A program made the position numbers and the translations under genes. Shown here in pieces: positions 1-10,077 of a DNA stretch of 21,181 nucleotides. Numbering within the stretch: the first letter of the stretch is position 1; every line of letters starts with the position of its first letter. Location: NCBI GenBank assembly GCA_027600665.1, contig JADGJL010000436.1, positions 1 to 21,181 on the forward strand, read 5' to 3'. The stretch comes from Irineochytrium annulatum (Eukaryota > Chytridiomycota > Chytridiomycetes > Chytridiales > Chytridiaceae). The notes beneath the pieces were generated by a model that was given only the letters and a program-made list of their open reading frames with translations, was not told where the DNA came from and did not search any database.

Positions 1-260
1 GGATGAACCCGACGGGTGCGGGGGCGTTTGATCCTGCGCTGTTGTCGATGTTGATGGGCGGTGGGATGCCTGGAGGTGCGGCTGCTTTGCCTCCGCCGCC
101 CGCCAATCCGGAGGAGGCGTATCAGGAGCAGCTGAGGCAGCTGCAGGACATGGGCTTCTACGACGCGAGCGAGAACATCCGGGCTCTGACGGCGACGCGG
201 GGAAACGCGTCGGCCGCCGTAGAGTGGCTGTTGAACAACCCGCCCGGTGGACCGCGTTAA
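1..260 (+). CDS. DSK2: Ubiquilin/Dsk2-like protein, C-terminal part with UBA domain (5' end outside window)
   Basis: Partial gene: the frame is open from the window edge and stops with TAA at 258-260. The visible 85 residues have a Met/Gly-rich linker, a proline stretch ([16 protein letters not shown]) and then a UBA domain over about the last 45 residues. The UBA signature [17 protein letters not shown] carries the MGF loop that contacts ubiquitin, and AAVEWLLNN forms the third helix. Dsk2/ubiquilin proteins end in exactly this order and shuttle ubiquitylated clients to the proteasome through an N-terminal ubiquitin-like domain, which would lie upstream of this window. The ATG at base 3 is internal, not a start. 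The family call is strong because linker plus terminal UBA is characteristic; another UBA shuttle protein is the only realistic alternative. Confidence 0.85.
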   Translation, partial: MNPTGAGAFDPALLSMLMGGGMPGGAAALPPPPANPEEAYQEQLRQLQDMGFYDASENIRALTATRGNASAAVEWLLNNPPGGPR

Positions 261-536
261 TGTGGGAAGTAGACGCTGTCATTTAGGTGTTGGAGTCATG
301 TTGTTCGCAAGCGCTGTATTGACAACAATGACAATTAACCACAACGCCGTATAATTCCGCCCGCATTTCCACCATTCTATATCACCGCTTAGGTCAGATT
401 CGTGCTATGAACCGCGGTGATCGTCCCGTTCAAATCGAGTCAAAGTTTAAGGTTGCATGACGAATACCGAGTCCCTTGAATACCGACAGACCCTGTTCAG
501 AACAACGCTGAAGCGATCACTTCCATGTTAACTCAC
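261..536. other. Intergenic, 3' flanks of two convergent genes
   Basis: This AT-richer stretch lies between the DSK2 stop and the stop of the small minus-strand ORF. I see no coding frame and no repeat. It presumably holds both 3' UTRs. Confidence 0.5.
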
Positions 537-719
537 CTAAGCCTTCAGCCTATTCCGCTCGCCCTCGTCCAACTCCATCCTCAGCGCGTTCAATCTCGCG
601 GCAGCGTCAATCCGCTCCTCCTCAAACTCCAAGTACGTCCTGACGTACCGCAGCCCGAGCACCGTTAGGGACGAGTAGAGCACGAGGCTCAAGGCCGGCC
701 TGCCGAACCTGCCGAGCAT
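537..719 (-). CDS. Possible small single-pass membrane protein, 60 aa
   Basis: A single-exon ORF of 60 residues runs from ATG at 719 to TAG at 537-539. It has a short basic N-terminus (MLGRFGRP), one hydrophobic segment at about residues 9-25 (ALSLVLYSSLTVLGLRY), and then a highly charged, probably helical tail rich in Glu, Arg and Leu (about residues 28-60). This layout is usual for small mitochondrial inner-membrane subunits or assembly factors, but I do not recognise the family. It is convergent with DSK2. The regular charge pattern after the membrane segment argues against a chance frame, yet its short length keeps the call tentative. Confidence 0.5.
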   Translation of the reverse strand: MLGRFGRPALSLVLYSSLTVLGLRYVRTYLEFEEERIDAAARLNALRMELDEGERNRLKA

Positions 720-3096
720 GTCAAAATCGTGTCCGCGTCCATTTTTTCTTTTGGAGCAACATTTTTTCTAAGGTGAGACTACAACTGCAATCGTGACGGA
801 GGGAAGGGGAGGGGAAGGCTTTGGCTACTCTTCCTTACCTTGATGATTCAACCTCTAACCCAGCTCACTTCGATGCTATCGACACATAGCAAGTGAATTG
901 AAAACGGAGAATAAATCTTGATCTGATCTTTTTTTCCTCCTGCCCTGCTGCCCTCGCCTCTACCTCCTCCACCCGCGCCTTTTCCCTTTTGATGATCAAG
1001 TCCTAACGCTTTGTGAGTGCTCAGGTCTTCAATCAATCGCAGTTGGCAATTTTGGACTTACACCCCTGAGTTGTGCGTCGGCCGTGTACGCGGTCGGCAC
1101 CAATCATGGGTTTGGTGCAAGATGGGCCATGGTAGTTATGCGGCGTACCAGTTTGCCACCTCCGCTACAGCCGGTGTCATAGTATTGCTTCGTATTCTTC
1201 GTATGCTATTATTCTCTTGGTCATGCTTTGCGATGATGATGAACCTTCTGTCGAGCTCGCGATGTGCCTGGGACTCGGCGAAAGCCGGGAAACCCACCCA
1301 GGCCTCGCGATGCAAAGGAGATGGGAATACCCCTTAGATGGTGGCGTCTGAGCTTTCTGTTATCTGCGTGGTTGCATATCATTACGGGTTCAACGTAGAC
1401 GCTACTTGTTGCAAAATAGAAATCTTCATCATTACGTTGAACTTTTTAATGGACGCTAAAGGTTCGTACCTACTCTAAGCTCCAGCCATTAACCACCACA
1501 GATCCCGCCGGAACTCCTGCGGACCACTTACCCGTCGGTGCAGATCGCCGGCGTCTGGCAAGCTCAATGCGCTCTTTCCGCGTCATGCCGCCCGAGCTCG
1601 CGTCGCTCTCGATGTGCACATGCACGCTGGGTCACTTCTTCAGCCGTAAAAGGTAAAGATACTGCGGTGCATGGATATTGCTCATGAGACGGACTGAAAA
1701 GTTACCTAAAACTCACTATGAAGAGTGATAGCGCCAGGGATTGAAGGGCAGGCCGTGTTGTGATCACTCCAAAACAACCAAAAAAGGTCGAAGTATGGGA
1801 GGAGGGAGTAATACAGGTAGTCGAAATTTCGTTAACCTCCTCTCAGCGGACCCGAAAGCCATAGGCGCCACGGACGACTTATCAGCGTTGCTTGCCTGAA
1901 GCAACAACGGTTGCGGCCCTCCAAAGTCAATGCCAATATTGAAATGCCTCCCTTCGCAAATTTAGCTAGTGTGAGGCAACACCAAACATCGCCTGGTACG
2001 CAGACTACATAATCCGTCTAAGGCTACACCTACGGAGTTTACGCACTTACTGGCCAATTGCCAACAAAAGGCGAACTGCAGCGACGAAGCCCTGACGTGT
2101 GCGTTGATGGCGCCTGTGATCCCAGCAGGTGGTAGTAAGTGAACACTACGAACAAGCGGCGCAAGGCTAAACGCCTGTACACTGTGTCTCCTCGCGAGGG
2201 AGACAGGCTTAAAGAAAAGGAGCGTCGGGTCTTGTGCAAGACTGTAGTCACGAGGACCTTCAGAAAGTTGCAGACCAACATAGGTCGGCGTCGGAGCCTG
2301 TGGTGGTGGGTGGCAGGCCACCGCAAGACAGGATGCTCTTTATGACTCACATAATGCCCTGGAGAAGATTAGACGGAAACGGCTGCAGCTAGGGCTAGGA
2401 ATTGGAGTTTTAGCCATGCCGGAGGGCGGCGAGATGGTGGCCGTCGCGATGCCCTTTGGCAGTGCAGCAGGAGTTTGTAGAGATGCCACGGACATCGCCG
2501 CACCCGAGGATGGCGCATTGTCGCAAAGAAAGTCCCTTGATGTCCCGGACGACAGCACCATAAACGAGTACGATTGCATCGGGGGTCCGTCCTCTGGCGC
2601 GCTTCCGCACGCGCTCGTCACCACTCGGGCAGCTCCTTGTTGAATTTCGGACTTCTTGTTGAAGTTCTCGGACTTGCTCTCAACGGCTCTCAACGGCCGA
2701 CGAAGCGGGCCGCGATCTCGCGATGCTCTCCGCCACAATCCGCGGTATCGCACTGCCCTTCCTCAACTCGTCGGCGTCACGAGCCGCCTTCGGAGCTCCA
2801 CGTCCTCGCACACCCGCAGCATGCGCCTGCTCCCGTTAAAAGATCTTTAGCTCGGACATCTCCTCCGCATCGTCCTCCGGCCGCTCGCTAACCACGGCCG
2901 CTAGCACGCTTGTCGACATTGGACAACGTCGGGTTGGGATCGATAGGCACGCCACGTCGAACACGATGCGCCTGCAGGTTCGCGCTGGCATGTCGAGGCC
3001 GGACGCTTGATTTTCAACGAGGACAGCGCTTCCTCACGCAGCATGAAAGTGAGGTGGTCAAATTGTCAATTTCATTGTCCGAGATCCTGAACAGGT
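720..3096. other. Long gene-poor stretch, possibly containing eroded coding sequence
   Basis: No convincing complete gene is visible in about 2.4 kb. Several short open frames exist on both strands (for example minus 2340-2753 and plus 2416-2643, overlapping each other), but none continues across splice sites or resembles a family I know. The part from about 2420 to 3000 is GC-rich like the genes of this window, so it may be a decayed coding remnant. One minus-strand block at 1532-1626 looks like an isolated exon and is listed separately. The last few hundred bases must contain the promoter of the first SUMO gene. Confidence 0.4.
1532..1626 (-). other. Isolated exon-like block, possible gene remnant
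   Basis: On the minus strand a 95-nt block is flanked by a good acceptor (GACCCAG ending at 1627) and a consensus donor (GTAAGT from 1531). One frame reads as a plausible hydrophilic protein, including HIESDASSGGMTRKERIELA. I could not connect it to a neighbouring exon on either side, so it may be a leftover exon or chance. Confidence 0.2.
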
Positions 3097-3667
3097 ATGG
3101 GAGCCTCAGGAGCCGGAGAAGACGAGCAGAAGGTGAGTCCGTTGATTTTGTATCCGTATGAATCTGTCGCTGACCCGCTGTCCATCCGTATTCGCTCCAG
3201 CCGCACTTGGGTGGTGATGAAGTGAGGCACATCAATCTCAAGGTTATGGGACAGGACAACACTGAAATCTGTGAGTCTGTTTTTGGCTTCCAATGATGGG
3301 TTAGACTTGCTTGCCCGAGCCATAAGCAAATCTCTGGACTGAGTTACATATGTTTCACACTTACCAGCATTCAAAATTAAGCAAACGACACCCCTTCAAA
3401 AGCTCATGGATGCGTATTGCGCGAAGACGGGGCAGGTGATTCTCGTTGAAGCCTTATGCTGTGTACATGTCAAGTCGAATTAATTCGATGGTGTTCTAGG
3501 ATCGAAAGTCGCTCAAGTTTCTACTTGACGGACAGCGGTTGAATGCGACACAGACGCCTGACGAGGTTTGTAGAACTGCGTCTACAGTGCGAATGATACC
3601 ATGATAGTTGGGCATGGAGGATGGAGATCAGATTGAGGCGGTCACCGAGCAAATCGGTGGAAAATGA
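3097..3667 (+). CDS. SMT3: SUMO (Smt3-like) ubiquitin-like modifier, first tandem copy, 99 aa
   Basis: Five exons join in frame: 3097-3132, 3201-3270, 3368-3435, 3500-3565 and 3608-3667 (300 nt, 99 aa plus TGA). The product is a SUMO precursor. A tail of about 20 residues is followed by the beta-grasp fold beginning HINLKVMGQDNTEI, then FKIKQTTPLQKLMDAYC, the FLLDGQRLNATQTPDEL segment and the end MEDGDQIEAVTEQIGG-K. The di-glycine is followed by a single Lys, so a Ulp-type protease must remove one residue before conjugation. FKIK, DGQRL and MEDGD are SUMO hallmarks that separate it from ubiquitin and Nedd8. Introns are 68, 97, 64 and 42 nt. The start is the only ATG that splices in frame to the core. 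A second copy follows about 370 bp downstream. Confidence 0.9.
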
Positions 3668-4033
3668 CTGCCCACTGAGGTTAGGAACGTCAGCAGGTCT
3701 GCCTTTTTGGGCCGCGCCGTCCCTCGTTATTGTTGTTACCTTGTACCTGTGTATTTATGTTCAAGTAATTTGCTTTGCCTTCAGTCATTGTATCATTGCA
3801 TTAAGGGGGTGGGAAGGTTTTGCACTTAGTCTTGTAAATGCAGCTCGAGCGCGTGTACTAATTTTATTGCATGTCTTTATATCGCTGGAGAATCTATGTT
3901 ATCGATTTGTAGCCAGACACTGCGCTGAGGTCTTTGAATAGTGAAGAGTGCCACAGAATTGAGTGGGCATTTCGCGACATTGACATCCTGTCGGTCCAAA
4001 TCATCATCTCTCCAACTGCGAGAACTCGACGAA
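3668..4033. other. Spacer between the two SUMO genes
   Basis: 366 bp with T-rich segments. It must hold the 3' UTR of the first SUMO gene and the promoter of the second. The open frames here have no recognisable content. Confidence 0.5.
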
Positions 4034-4675
4034 ATGGACGGCATGGGACCATCGGGAACTGGGGACGAGGACAAGAAGGTATGTGGAATCGCTTGACCAT
4101 TTCCTTCGATGCATCGGCTCGGTTGGAACTGACCCCTTGCTTCATTCCTTTGACTCCCAGCCAAACCTCGGTGGTGAAGTCGTGCACATCAACCTCAAGG
4201 TTCTTGGCCCGGATCAGACCGAAATTGGTGGGTTTGGCTTTTGCTCTTAATGAGGGTATTTGGTCGAACAGGTCGGATGGGCTTAGTGGAACGGAGGCGA
4301 TACTCGGTTATTTGGACGGAATCGCTGACGGATTTATTCAGCATTTAAAATTAAGCGGTCAACTCCCCTTCAGAAGCTTATGGATGCGTACTGCACGAAG
4401 ACGGGGCAGGTGCATGATACGTGGCTTACTGATTTAGCTTGGCGAACATTCGCCCCTTCGCCTTCAAGCCGTAGCTAACATCGTATAATTTAGGATTCGA
4501 AGTCGATCCGTTTCCACTATGACGGGCAGCGGTTAAATGCAACGGATACTCCGGATGAGGTTGGTTAACCTTCATTCTTTTTGGTATGGCTAAAAGTTTC
4601 TAGCTGGAGATGGAAGATGGGGATCAAATTCAGACTGTCGTTCAACAAATCGGCGGCGCCTCTACTAAATGCTGA
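4034..4675 (+). CDS. SUMO (Smt3-like) ubiquitin-like modifier, second tandem copy, 105 aa
   Basis: Five exons join in frame: 4034-4078, 4161-4227, 4342-4409, 4494-4559 and 4604-4675 (318 nt, 105 aa plus TGA). Intron phases (0,1,0,0) and the lengths of exons 3 and 4 (68 and 66 nt) are identical to the first copy, so this is a tandem duplicate. By my alignment the 77-residue core is about 77% identical (59/77). The changes include FHYDGQRL for FLLDGQRL, and DQIQTVVQQIGG for DQIEAVTEQIGG, which loses two acidic residues. The tail after di-glycine is ASTKC, five residues instead of one. The folded core, hydrophobic pattern and GG are intact, so it looks functional rather than decayed. No psi-K-x-E site is evident in the short N-terminal tail. 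Confidence 0.88.
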
Positions 4676-5033
4676 TAATTCATCTTCTTGCTATGGCGCC
4701 GACTCCGCCTTTTCGTTATGCTGTACTTCTCAAAGTCGTATTCTTCACCACCAACCTATCTTTGCCTTTGCTTTATGCATCGTGGACGGCGGACCAGGGC
4801 TAAAGGCTCCGTGATGTGAAATACATCCAAGCGTTAACCATCTTCCTTCTTGATTTATTTACTTCTTTTATTGCCTTATCAATTGCATTGGTCGGTATCA
4901 CTCTCAAACATGCAATCCTGGACGTTTACATGTTAGTCTTACATCCCTCGGAGTGGGGAAGGTTTTTTTTCGTAATTCTCCGGCTCCTTCAACCTCCACA
5001 ACCATCATCACCAGCACCGACGCGCTCACAGCC
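4676..5033. promoter_or_regulatory. SUMO 3' flank and Tudor-SN promoter/leader
   Basis: 358 bp without a gene. The last 60 bases before the Tudor-SN ATG are strongly C/T- and A-rich (repeated CCTCCACAACC/ATCATCACC-like runs), as is common just upstream of start codons in filamentous fungi. No clear TATA box is seen close to the gene. Confidence 0.4.
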
Positions 5034-8000
5034 ATGACGCAGCAAGCTTCGACCCTGCCGCCCTCGGGGCGCGCCTTCGTGAAGTCCGTCCTCTCTGGCG
5101 ACGGCGTCGTTCTCCGCGGCAAGCCCCAAGGCGGTCCGCCGCCCGAGAAGATCCTCTCATTCGCCAATGTCATCGCCCCGCGCCTCGGGACCCCCGGCGA
5201 CCCAGGGAAGGAGGAGGTTAGCAACCTGTGCCTCGTTGGGAGGACTCCCGATGGGCTGGATGGCCGGAATCTCGCTGATCACGCGATAAACTAACAGTGG
5301 ACATGGAACACTCAGGATTGGACGCGATGGGATGGCGAAGGGTGATGCATTCTGCTACTGGAGGAGGACCGGACGGATTCTCGTTGCATGCATGGCTAAG
5401 CGGTCCCATTTGAACAGATTGGAGCCTTCGAATCCCGCGAGTACCTCCGAAAGATGCTCATTGGGAAGGAGGTCGCCTACCGCGTCGAATACACCACCAC
5501 CTCCAACAACAGGGACTTTGGCGCACTCTTTCTTCAGCCGCCTGGGGTCGATGGCGAAACCTCTGTGACGCGCCTTCTAGTCAAAGACGGATGGGTGAAA
5601 GTAAAGCAGGGAGAACAAAAGCGACCGCCTTCCGAGTACGCACATTTCCCTGACTTGTATGTTTGGATGTGGACTGACGAATCTGCAGTGAGCAAACCGC
5701 GCTACAGGAACTAGAGGCCGCATCCCAAGCTGGACAGCTTGGAATATGGGCGCAAGGTAAACCCGCGCGGAATTTCTCCTACAACAACCCTGAGGATGTC
5801 CGCGGCTTCTTCGAAAAGCATAAGGGGAAGCAACTCGATGGTGAGGAGTCGTGAAATCTAAAAGGGATAGGTCATGCGTTATTGACTGAGTCTGACAGCC
5901 ATCGTCGATCAGGTCCGCGACGGGTCCACGTTCCGGGTCTGCCTCATTATTGACGAGAGCGGGCAAAAGAGCTACCAATACGTGACGCTCTCCCTTACTG
6001 GCATTAAGGCGCCCACCTACCGACAGGGCGTCCCGAACGTCGCCGACCTCGTTGAGCCGTACAGCGAGGAGGCGAAATACTTTTCCGAATCTCGACTTCT
6101 TCAACGCGACGTGAAGGTTGTCCTCGAGGGCGTGTCGGGTTCAAACGGCTTTGTCGGCACGATTATCCACCCTGCCGGCAATATCTCCGAGGCGCTGTTA
6201 GCGGAGGGCTACGCACAGATTGTATCATGGAACATTTCGCTTGTGGGTAGTGGGGCGGCGAAGTACAGGGCGGCGGAGGAGAAGGCGAAGGAGAAGCGGA
6301 TGAGACTGTGGAAGAACTTCGTGGCGAAGTCGAGGGAGGCTGGGGCTCCGGAGTCCGAGTTTGATGGCGTGGTGGTGAAGATCGCAACGGCGGACACGAT
6401 CCACGTCGTGCCGAGCTCGAACCCGGACGGGCCGGAGCGGAAAATCACCTTCGCCTCGCTTCGTGCACCCAGACAAAGGGACGAGAAGGAAGCCTTCTAC
6501 AATCACGAAGCGAAGGAGGTAGGCATAGGCCCTTTATTGAATATTTGAGGATTTAACACCTCTTCATAGCACCTCCGCGCGAAGTTGATCGGGAAAACCG
6601 TTCACGTCGTCGTCGATTTCGTCAAGCCCGCGGACGGCGAGTTTCCTGAAAGGGAATGCGCAACCGTCACATATCAGGGAGCCAATCTGTCGGAGGTTCT
6701 CATCGCACGGGGTCTCGCCGTAGCACTCCGCCATCGGAAGGACGATGACAACCGCGCCTCCAACTACGACGCTCTTCTCCAGGCCGAAGAGAAAGCGAAG
6801 GCGGCGAACAAGGGCATGCATTCGACGAAGGACGTCCCACCTCTCCGCATTCAGGATGCTAGCGAGAACGCCGCGAAAGCCAAAGGCTTCTTATCATTCC
6901 TGCAGCGCAGCGGGACTATCACTGCCATCGTTGACCACATCACGTCCGCTTCCCGGTTTAAAATCTGGATTCCGTCCCAGAACACCAAGATTACCCTTGT
7001 CCTTGGTATGTCGTTTTTTTGGGAATCAATTTCAACCACTTACCGTCTTCCAGCCGGCATCCGCGCGCCGAAGCCCGGTCGCACCGGCACAAAGACGTCT
7101 ACCTCATCCGAAAAGCCGGAGCCCTTTGGTCCCGAGGCACTGGACTTCATTTCCCGCCGCGCGCTTCAGCGTGAGGTCGAGGTGTCTATCGAGGGCGTCG
7201 ACAAAGTTGGCGGCTTCATCGGCAACCTCTTTCTCACCTCTCCCTCTCGGCAAAACGTGGCCTGCCTTCTCCTTGAGAACGGCCTTGCCACCGTGCACGA
7301 CTATTCCGCCTCGCAGTCCGTATATGCTAACGCGTTCTACGGGGCCGAGAAGGCGGCGCAGGCGAAGAGGATTGGGATCTGGAGCGTGAGAGATCCTGTT
7401 GCGGAGGCGGCCGCGAAGGAGGCTGCGGACGCAGTCGCGATGAACGGGGACGACGGGAAGGTGGATGAGACGAAAGAGGTGTACGTCAGCGAGATCGGCG
7501 GGGAGGGCAAGGTCTACGTTCAGATCGTGGGCCCAGAGCTGACCCGGCTTGAGACGCTTATGACGGATTTCGCGAACCACCACGCCCAAGCCTCATCTCA
7601 ACCGATCGCACCCGTCCACCCGAAGGTCGGCGAGCACGTTGCCGCTAAGTTCTCGGTCGACGACGCCTGGTACCGCGCTAAGGTTACCGCCATTAACGAC
7701 GATAAGACGATTTCGGTCGTCTTCATCGACTATGGCAACTCCGAGACGCTGAAGAACAACCGCCTCCGTCCGCTTGACGGCCGCTTTGCGGTCGTGAACC
7801 TCCCCGCGCAAGCGCACGAGGCCAAGCTTGCTCTCGTGACGGTACCGAAGCTGGACGCGGATTACGGTGACTCGGCATACGAGCGGCTGAGGGAGGAGAC
7901 GGAGGGGCGGAAGATGGTAGCGAGAGTGATGGGGAAGAGCAGCGAGGGGATGCAAATCCTGCTGGAGCCTACCAAGGGGGCCGCGAGCTTGAATGAGATG

Positions 8001-8252
8001 CTGGTGGAGGAGGGCCTGGCGACGGTGGAGAAGAGCTTGATGAGAAGATTTGAAAGGGATCTCACGTTATCGTCCGCGCCGAAGGGGTCGAGGAAGGCTA
8101 TCATTGCGAAGCTACTTGCGGCGCAGGAGCAGGCGAAGAAGGCGAGGGTACGTGCACGGGGATTGTTCATTTACTAAGGTTAACATCTAATGCTCTTTTT
8201 ATAGCTTGCGCTTTGGCGTTACGGGGACTTCATGGGCGAGGATGAGCTCTAA
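5034..8252 (+). CDS. SND1: Tudor-SN / SND1 staphylococcal-nuclease-domain protein, 923 aa
   Basis: Seven exons: 5034-5216, 5418-5656, 5689-5840, 5899-6518, 6570-7005, 7054-8147 and 8205-8252 (2772 nt). The order is four staphylococcal-nuclease-like repeats (roughly residues 10-180, 190-345, 350-510 and 525-660), a Tudor domain at about 730-790 inside a fifth split SN fold, and the end LALWRYGDFMGEDEL. Signatures are FESREYLRKMLIGKEV, SRLLQRDVKVVLEG, ALQREVEVSIEGVDK, DDAWYRAKV and VFIDYGNSE; the last two belong to the Tudor aromatic cage that binds dimethyl-arginine peptides. Animal Tudor-SN acts in RNA stability, splicing and stress granules; the fungal role is inferred. Length matches the family (about 910 aa). 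The intron at 7006-7053 is 48 nt with no stop, so its retention would add 16 residues. Intron 1 (5217-5417) is the longest and its acceptor the least certain. Confidence 0.93.
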
Positions 8253-8394
8253 GGGGACCGTTTAGTACCAATACCGGTTAAATGTACTTTAATGATGGGC
8301 AAGGAGATGATGATATTGATAATGAATAATACACGAATTTGCGGGGCTGCTCTGAACAGCAAGCTATGATTATGAACGACATGGCAATTTTTTC
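8253..8394. other. Short convergent 3' region between Tudor-SN and MTC1
   Basis: Only 142 bp separate the two stop codons. The AT-rich segment near 8300-8340 (GATGATATTGATAATGAATAA) is a likely site of 3'-end formation, and the two transcripts may overlap. Confidence 0.4.
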
Positions 8395-9967
8395 TTATTC
8401 CTTCAATTGACATCTCAGCGAGAACTCTTCAAAAACGTCCGTGATGGCCGTCTCAACAACTCTAGACGCTTGATCCCGTGCCCACCGCGACATCACGCTA
8501 CCCTTCGCCTCCCCTGCCCGAACGCTCTGCGTCACGCTAGACACCACTTCAACTCCCGTTGGTGTCGGGCACAGCAGTAGCACCAAGAATTGCATGTGAG
8601 AGGTTTCTCCCAACACTTCGGAGCTGACGACGAAGGCACGCGGTTGGATGACCAAGAAAACATCGACCTCCGCGTTCTCGGCCTTCGGTTCCGCCGTCGC
8701 AGCAGCCTGCGGCTTGTTTGTCTCCGAGAGCTTCTCCAACCGCTCGATGGTTTTCTATTTTTGAGCGTGAATCAAATGCGTTCGTTAAAGTTCATCACGC
8801 TCACCTCGCACAGTGCAGTGGCCTCCTCCAACGAACCCGCACTCTTCGGAGCCGGATCATAAACCCCATTCACAACCACCTTTGTGCAGATGCCCCCTAC
8901 ACCGCCCGCGGGACCGATCCAGAGCGAGTTGGCCGTCGACTGCACAAAGTCATGCACGAGATCAAACGTCTGCGCGCCTTCCTCCTTGGTCGTGGTCGCC
9001 GGGTCGACCGTCTGCGCGCAAAGCCAGACGGACATTGAACCCGCAAAGAGTCCGACCGATGACCGCCTCCTCGCAAGCTCCCTGACCCCGTCCGGCCCAA
9101 GCGGGGGTGCAAGGATGTCCCCGACCATTGTGACGGATTTCGTGACCTCGTCCCTCATCCTCTGAACGGTGTCGCTCTTGATCACGCCGGACACGGATGA
9201 CGCCACGTCCTTGGACACGTTCGCCACCATCCCTTTGACCTTCTCCGAGGTGACGACTTTCGCGGCGTCCTCAACCATGCTTTGGGCCATGGTGATGGAC
9301 GTGGCGGCGGAGGCTGTAACTTTGGAGGCGGTCGCCTGAGCGGTGTTCCAGATGGTTCCCCAAGACCAGGAACCGCCGGGTGCGCCTTCCTGCGGTGGCG
9401 GTTGCTGCTGCTGCTGCTGCTCTTGCAGCGGTTGCGCTTCATGTTGACGTTCCTCGACCTTCGATCGGCGTGGAGACGGGTTCTGTGGCGCACGCTTGAT
9501 CTCATCCACGTCCGTAAAATTTGAAGTAGCAGAAGGTGGGCCAGCGAACAAATGAGCAGCACTGGGCATCGTGTCCATGCTGGTTCGCGAGGTGAGCGGG
9601 GGCGCGGTCGCGACAGTTGGCAGGGTTTTTGGCGCGGTCGAGCTCGGGGGGACCGTGAGCTCGTCCAGAAACGAGAGGACGTCCTGGGCCGATGAACCCG
9701 ACGACGTAATTGGTGGTTTTAGGGCAGCATCCTTGGCGGGGGGGCCGGTGTCGAGGTCCAGGTTTTCGAGGAAGCTGCATTCGAGGACAGTGGTTAGTCA
9801 GGGATCAAATCAACGGGACCATCCGAGGAGGCCGCGAATGATCTCCCAGTGGCGGGCGATGCTCACTCCATGACATCCTTGGCAGCTGAGGGTGGAGCTT
9901 TCGAAGTCATTTTGGCAAACTTCAAGCTCGCATCATCCACCCCGCCCTTGGCGGCAGTCGCCTTCAT
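8395..9967 (-). CDS. MTC1: Mtc1-like protein (maintenance of telomere capping protein 1), 476 aa
   Basis: Three exons on the minus strand: 9967-9867, 9774-8805 and 8754-8395 (1431 nt). The N-terminus has a short acidic/hydrophobic motif twice: DVMDFLENLDLD across the first junction and DVLSFLDELT in exon 2. A disordered Pro/Ser/Gln region (with a run of six Gln near residue 140) follows, then GGSWSWGTIWNTAQATASKV, a long alanine/valine-rich helical stretch and a globular C-terminal part. The FLDxL motif, the W-rich element and the helical segment are the features by which I recall the fungal Mtc1 (DUF5427) family. Yeast mtc1 mutants affect telomere capping, and the protein is associated with the early secretory pathway. 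Both introns (92 and 50 nt) have GTGAGC donors. The product call rests on recalled family features and could not be checked by alignment. Confidence 0.75.
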
Positions 9968-10077
9968 AAGTTAAGTCGGCATTCCCGTCCTTCCGGCGCG
10001 GCTCTCCACCTCGTCCTGGTCCTCCCGTGCTTCATCCGAGCCCTTCCGATCTCAACTGCCGTGCCGGAACTCCAAAT
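9968..10077. promoter_or_regulatory. 110-bp divergent promoter shared by MTC1 and PLP2
   Basis: The MTC1 ATG (9967, minus) and the PLP2 ATG (10078, plus) are only 110 bp apart and point away from each other, so both 5' UTRs and core promoters lie in or across this segment. It is GC-rich, pyrimidine-rich on the plus strand, and has no TATA box. Confidence 0.7.

Noticed and set aside
2340..2753. 137-aa minus-strand frame and its plus-strand shadow
   Set aside because: Both strands are open in GC-rich DNA, neither has splice continuation, and no motif is recognisable. I considered an Hsp70-like remnant here and could not support it.
3934..4437. 167-aa plus-strand frame over the second SUMO gene
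   Set aside because: It reads through SUMO exons 1-3 and their introns in one unspliced stretch; the spliced SUMO model explains the region much better.
4816..5037. 73-aa hydrophobic frame just before and overlapping the Tudor-SN start
   Set aside because: It begins with a non-ATG codon, lies in the AT-rich promoter where T-rich codons give hydrophobic residues by chance, and its stop overlaps the Tudor-SN ATG.
6163..7589. Long antisense frames within Tudor-SN
   Set aside because: Low-complexity Arg/Pro/Ser shadows of the well-supported sense exons.
8884..9562. Several plus- and minus-strand frames overlapping MTC1 exon 2
   Set aside because: Shadows of the MTC1 coding frame caused by its high GC third positions.
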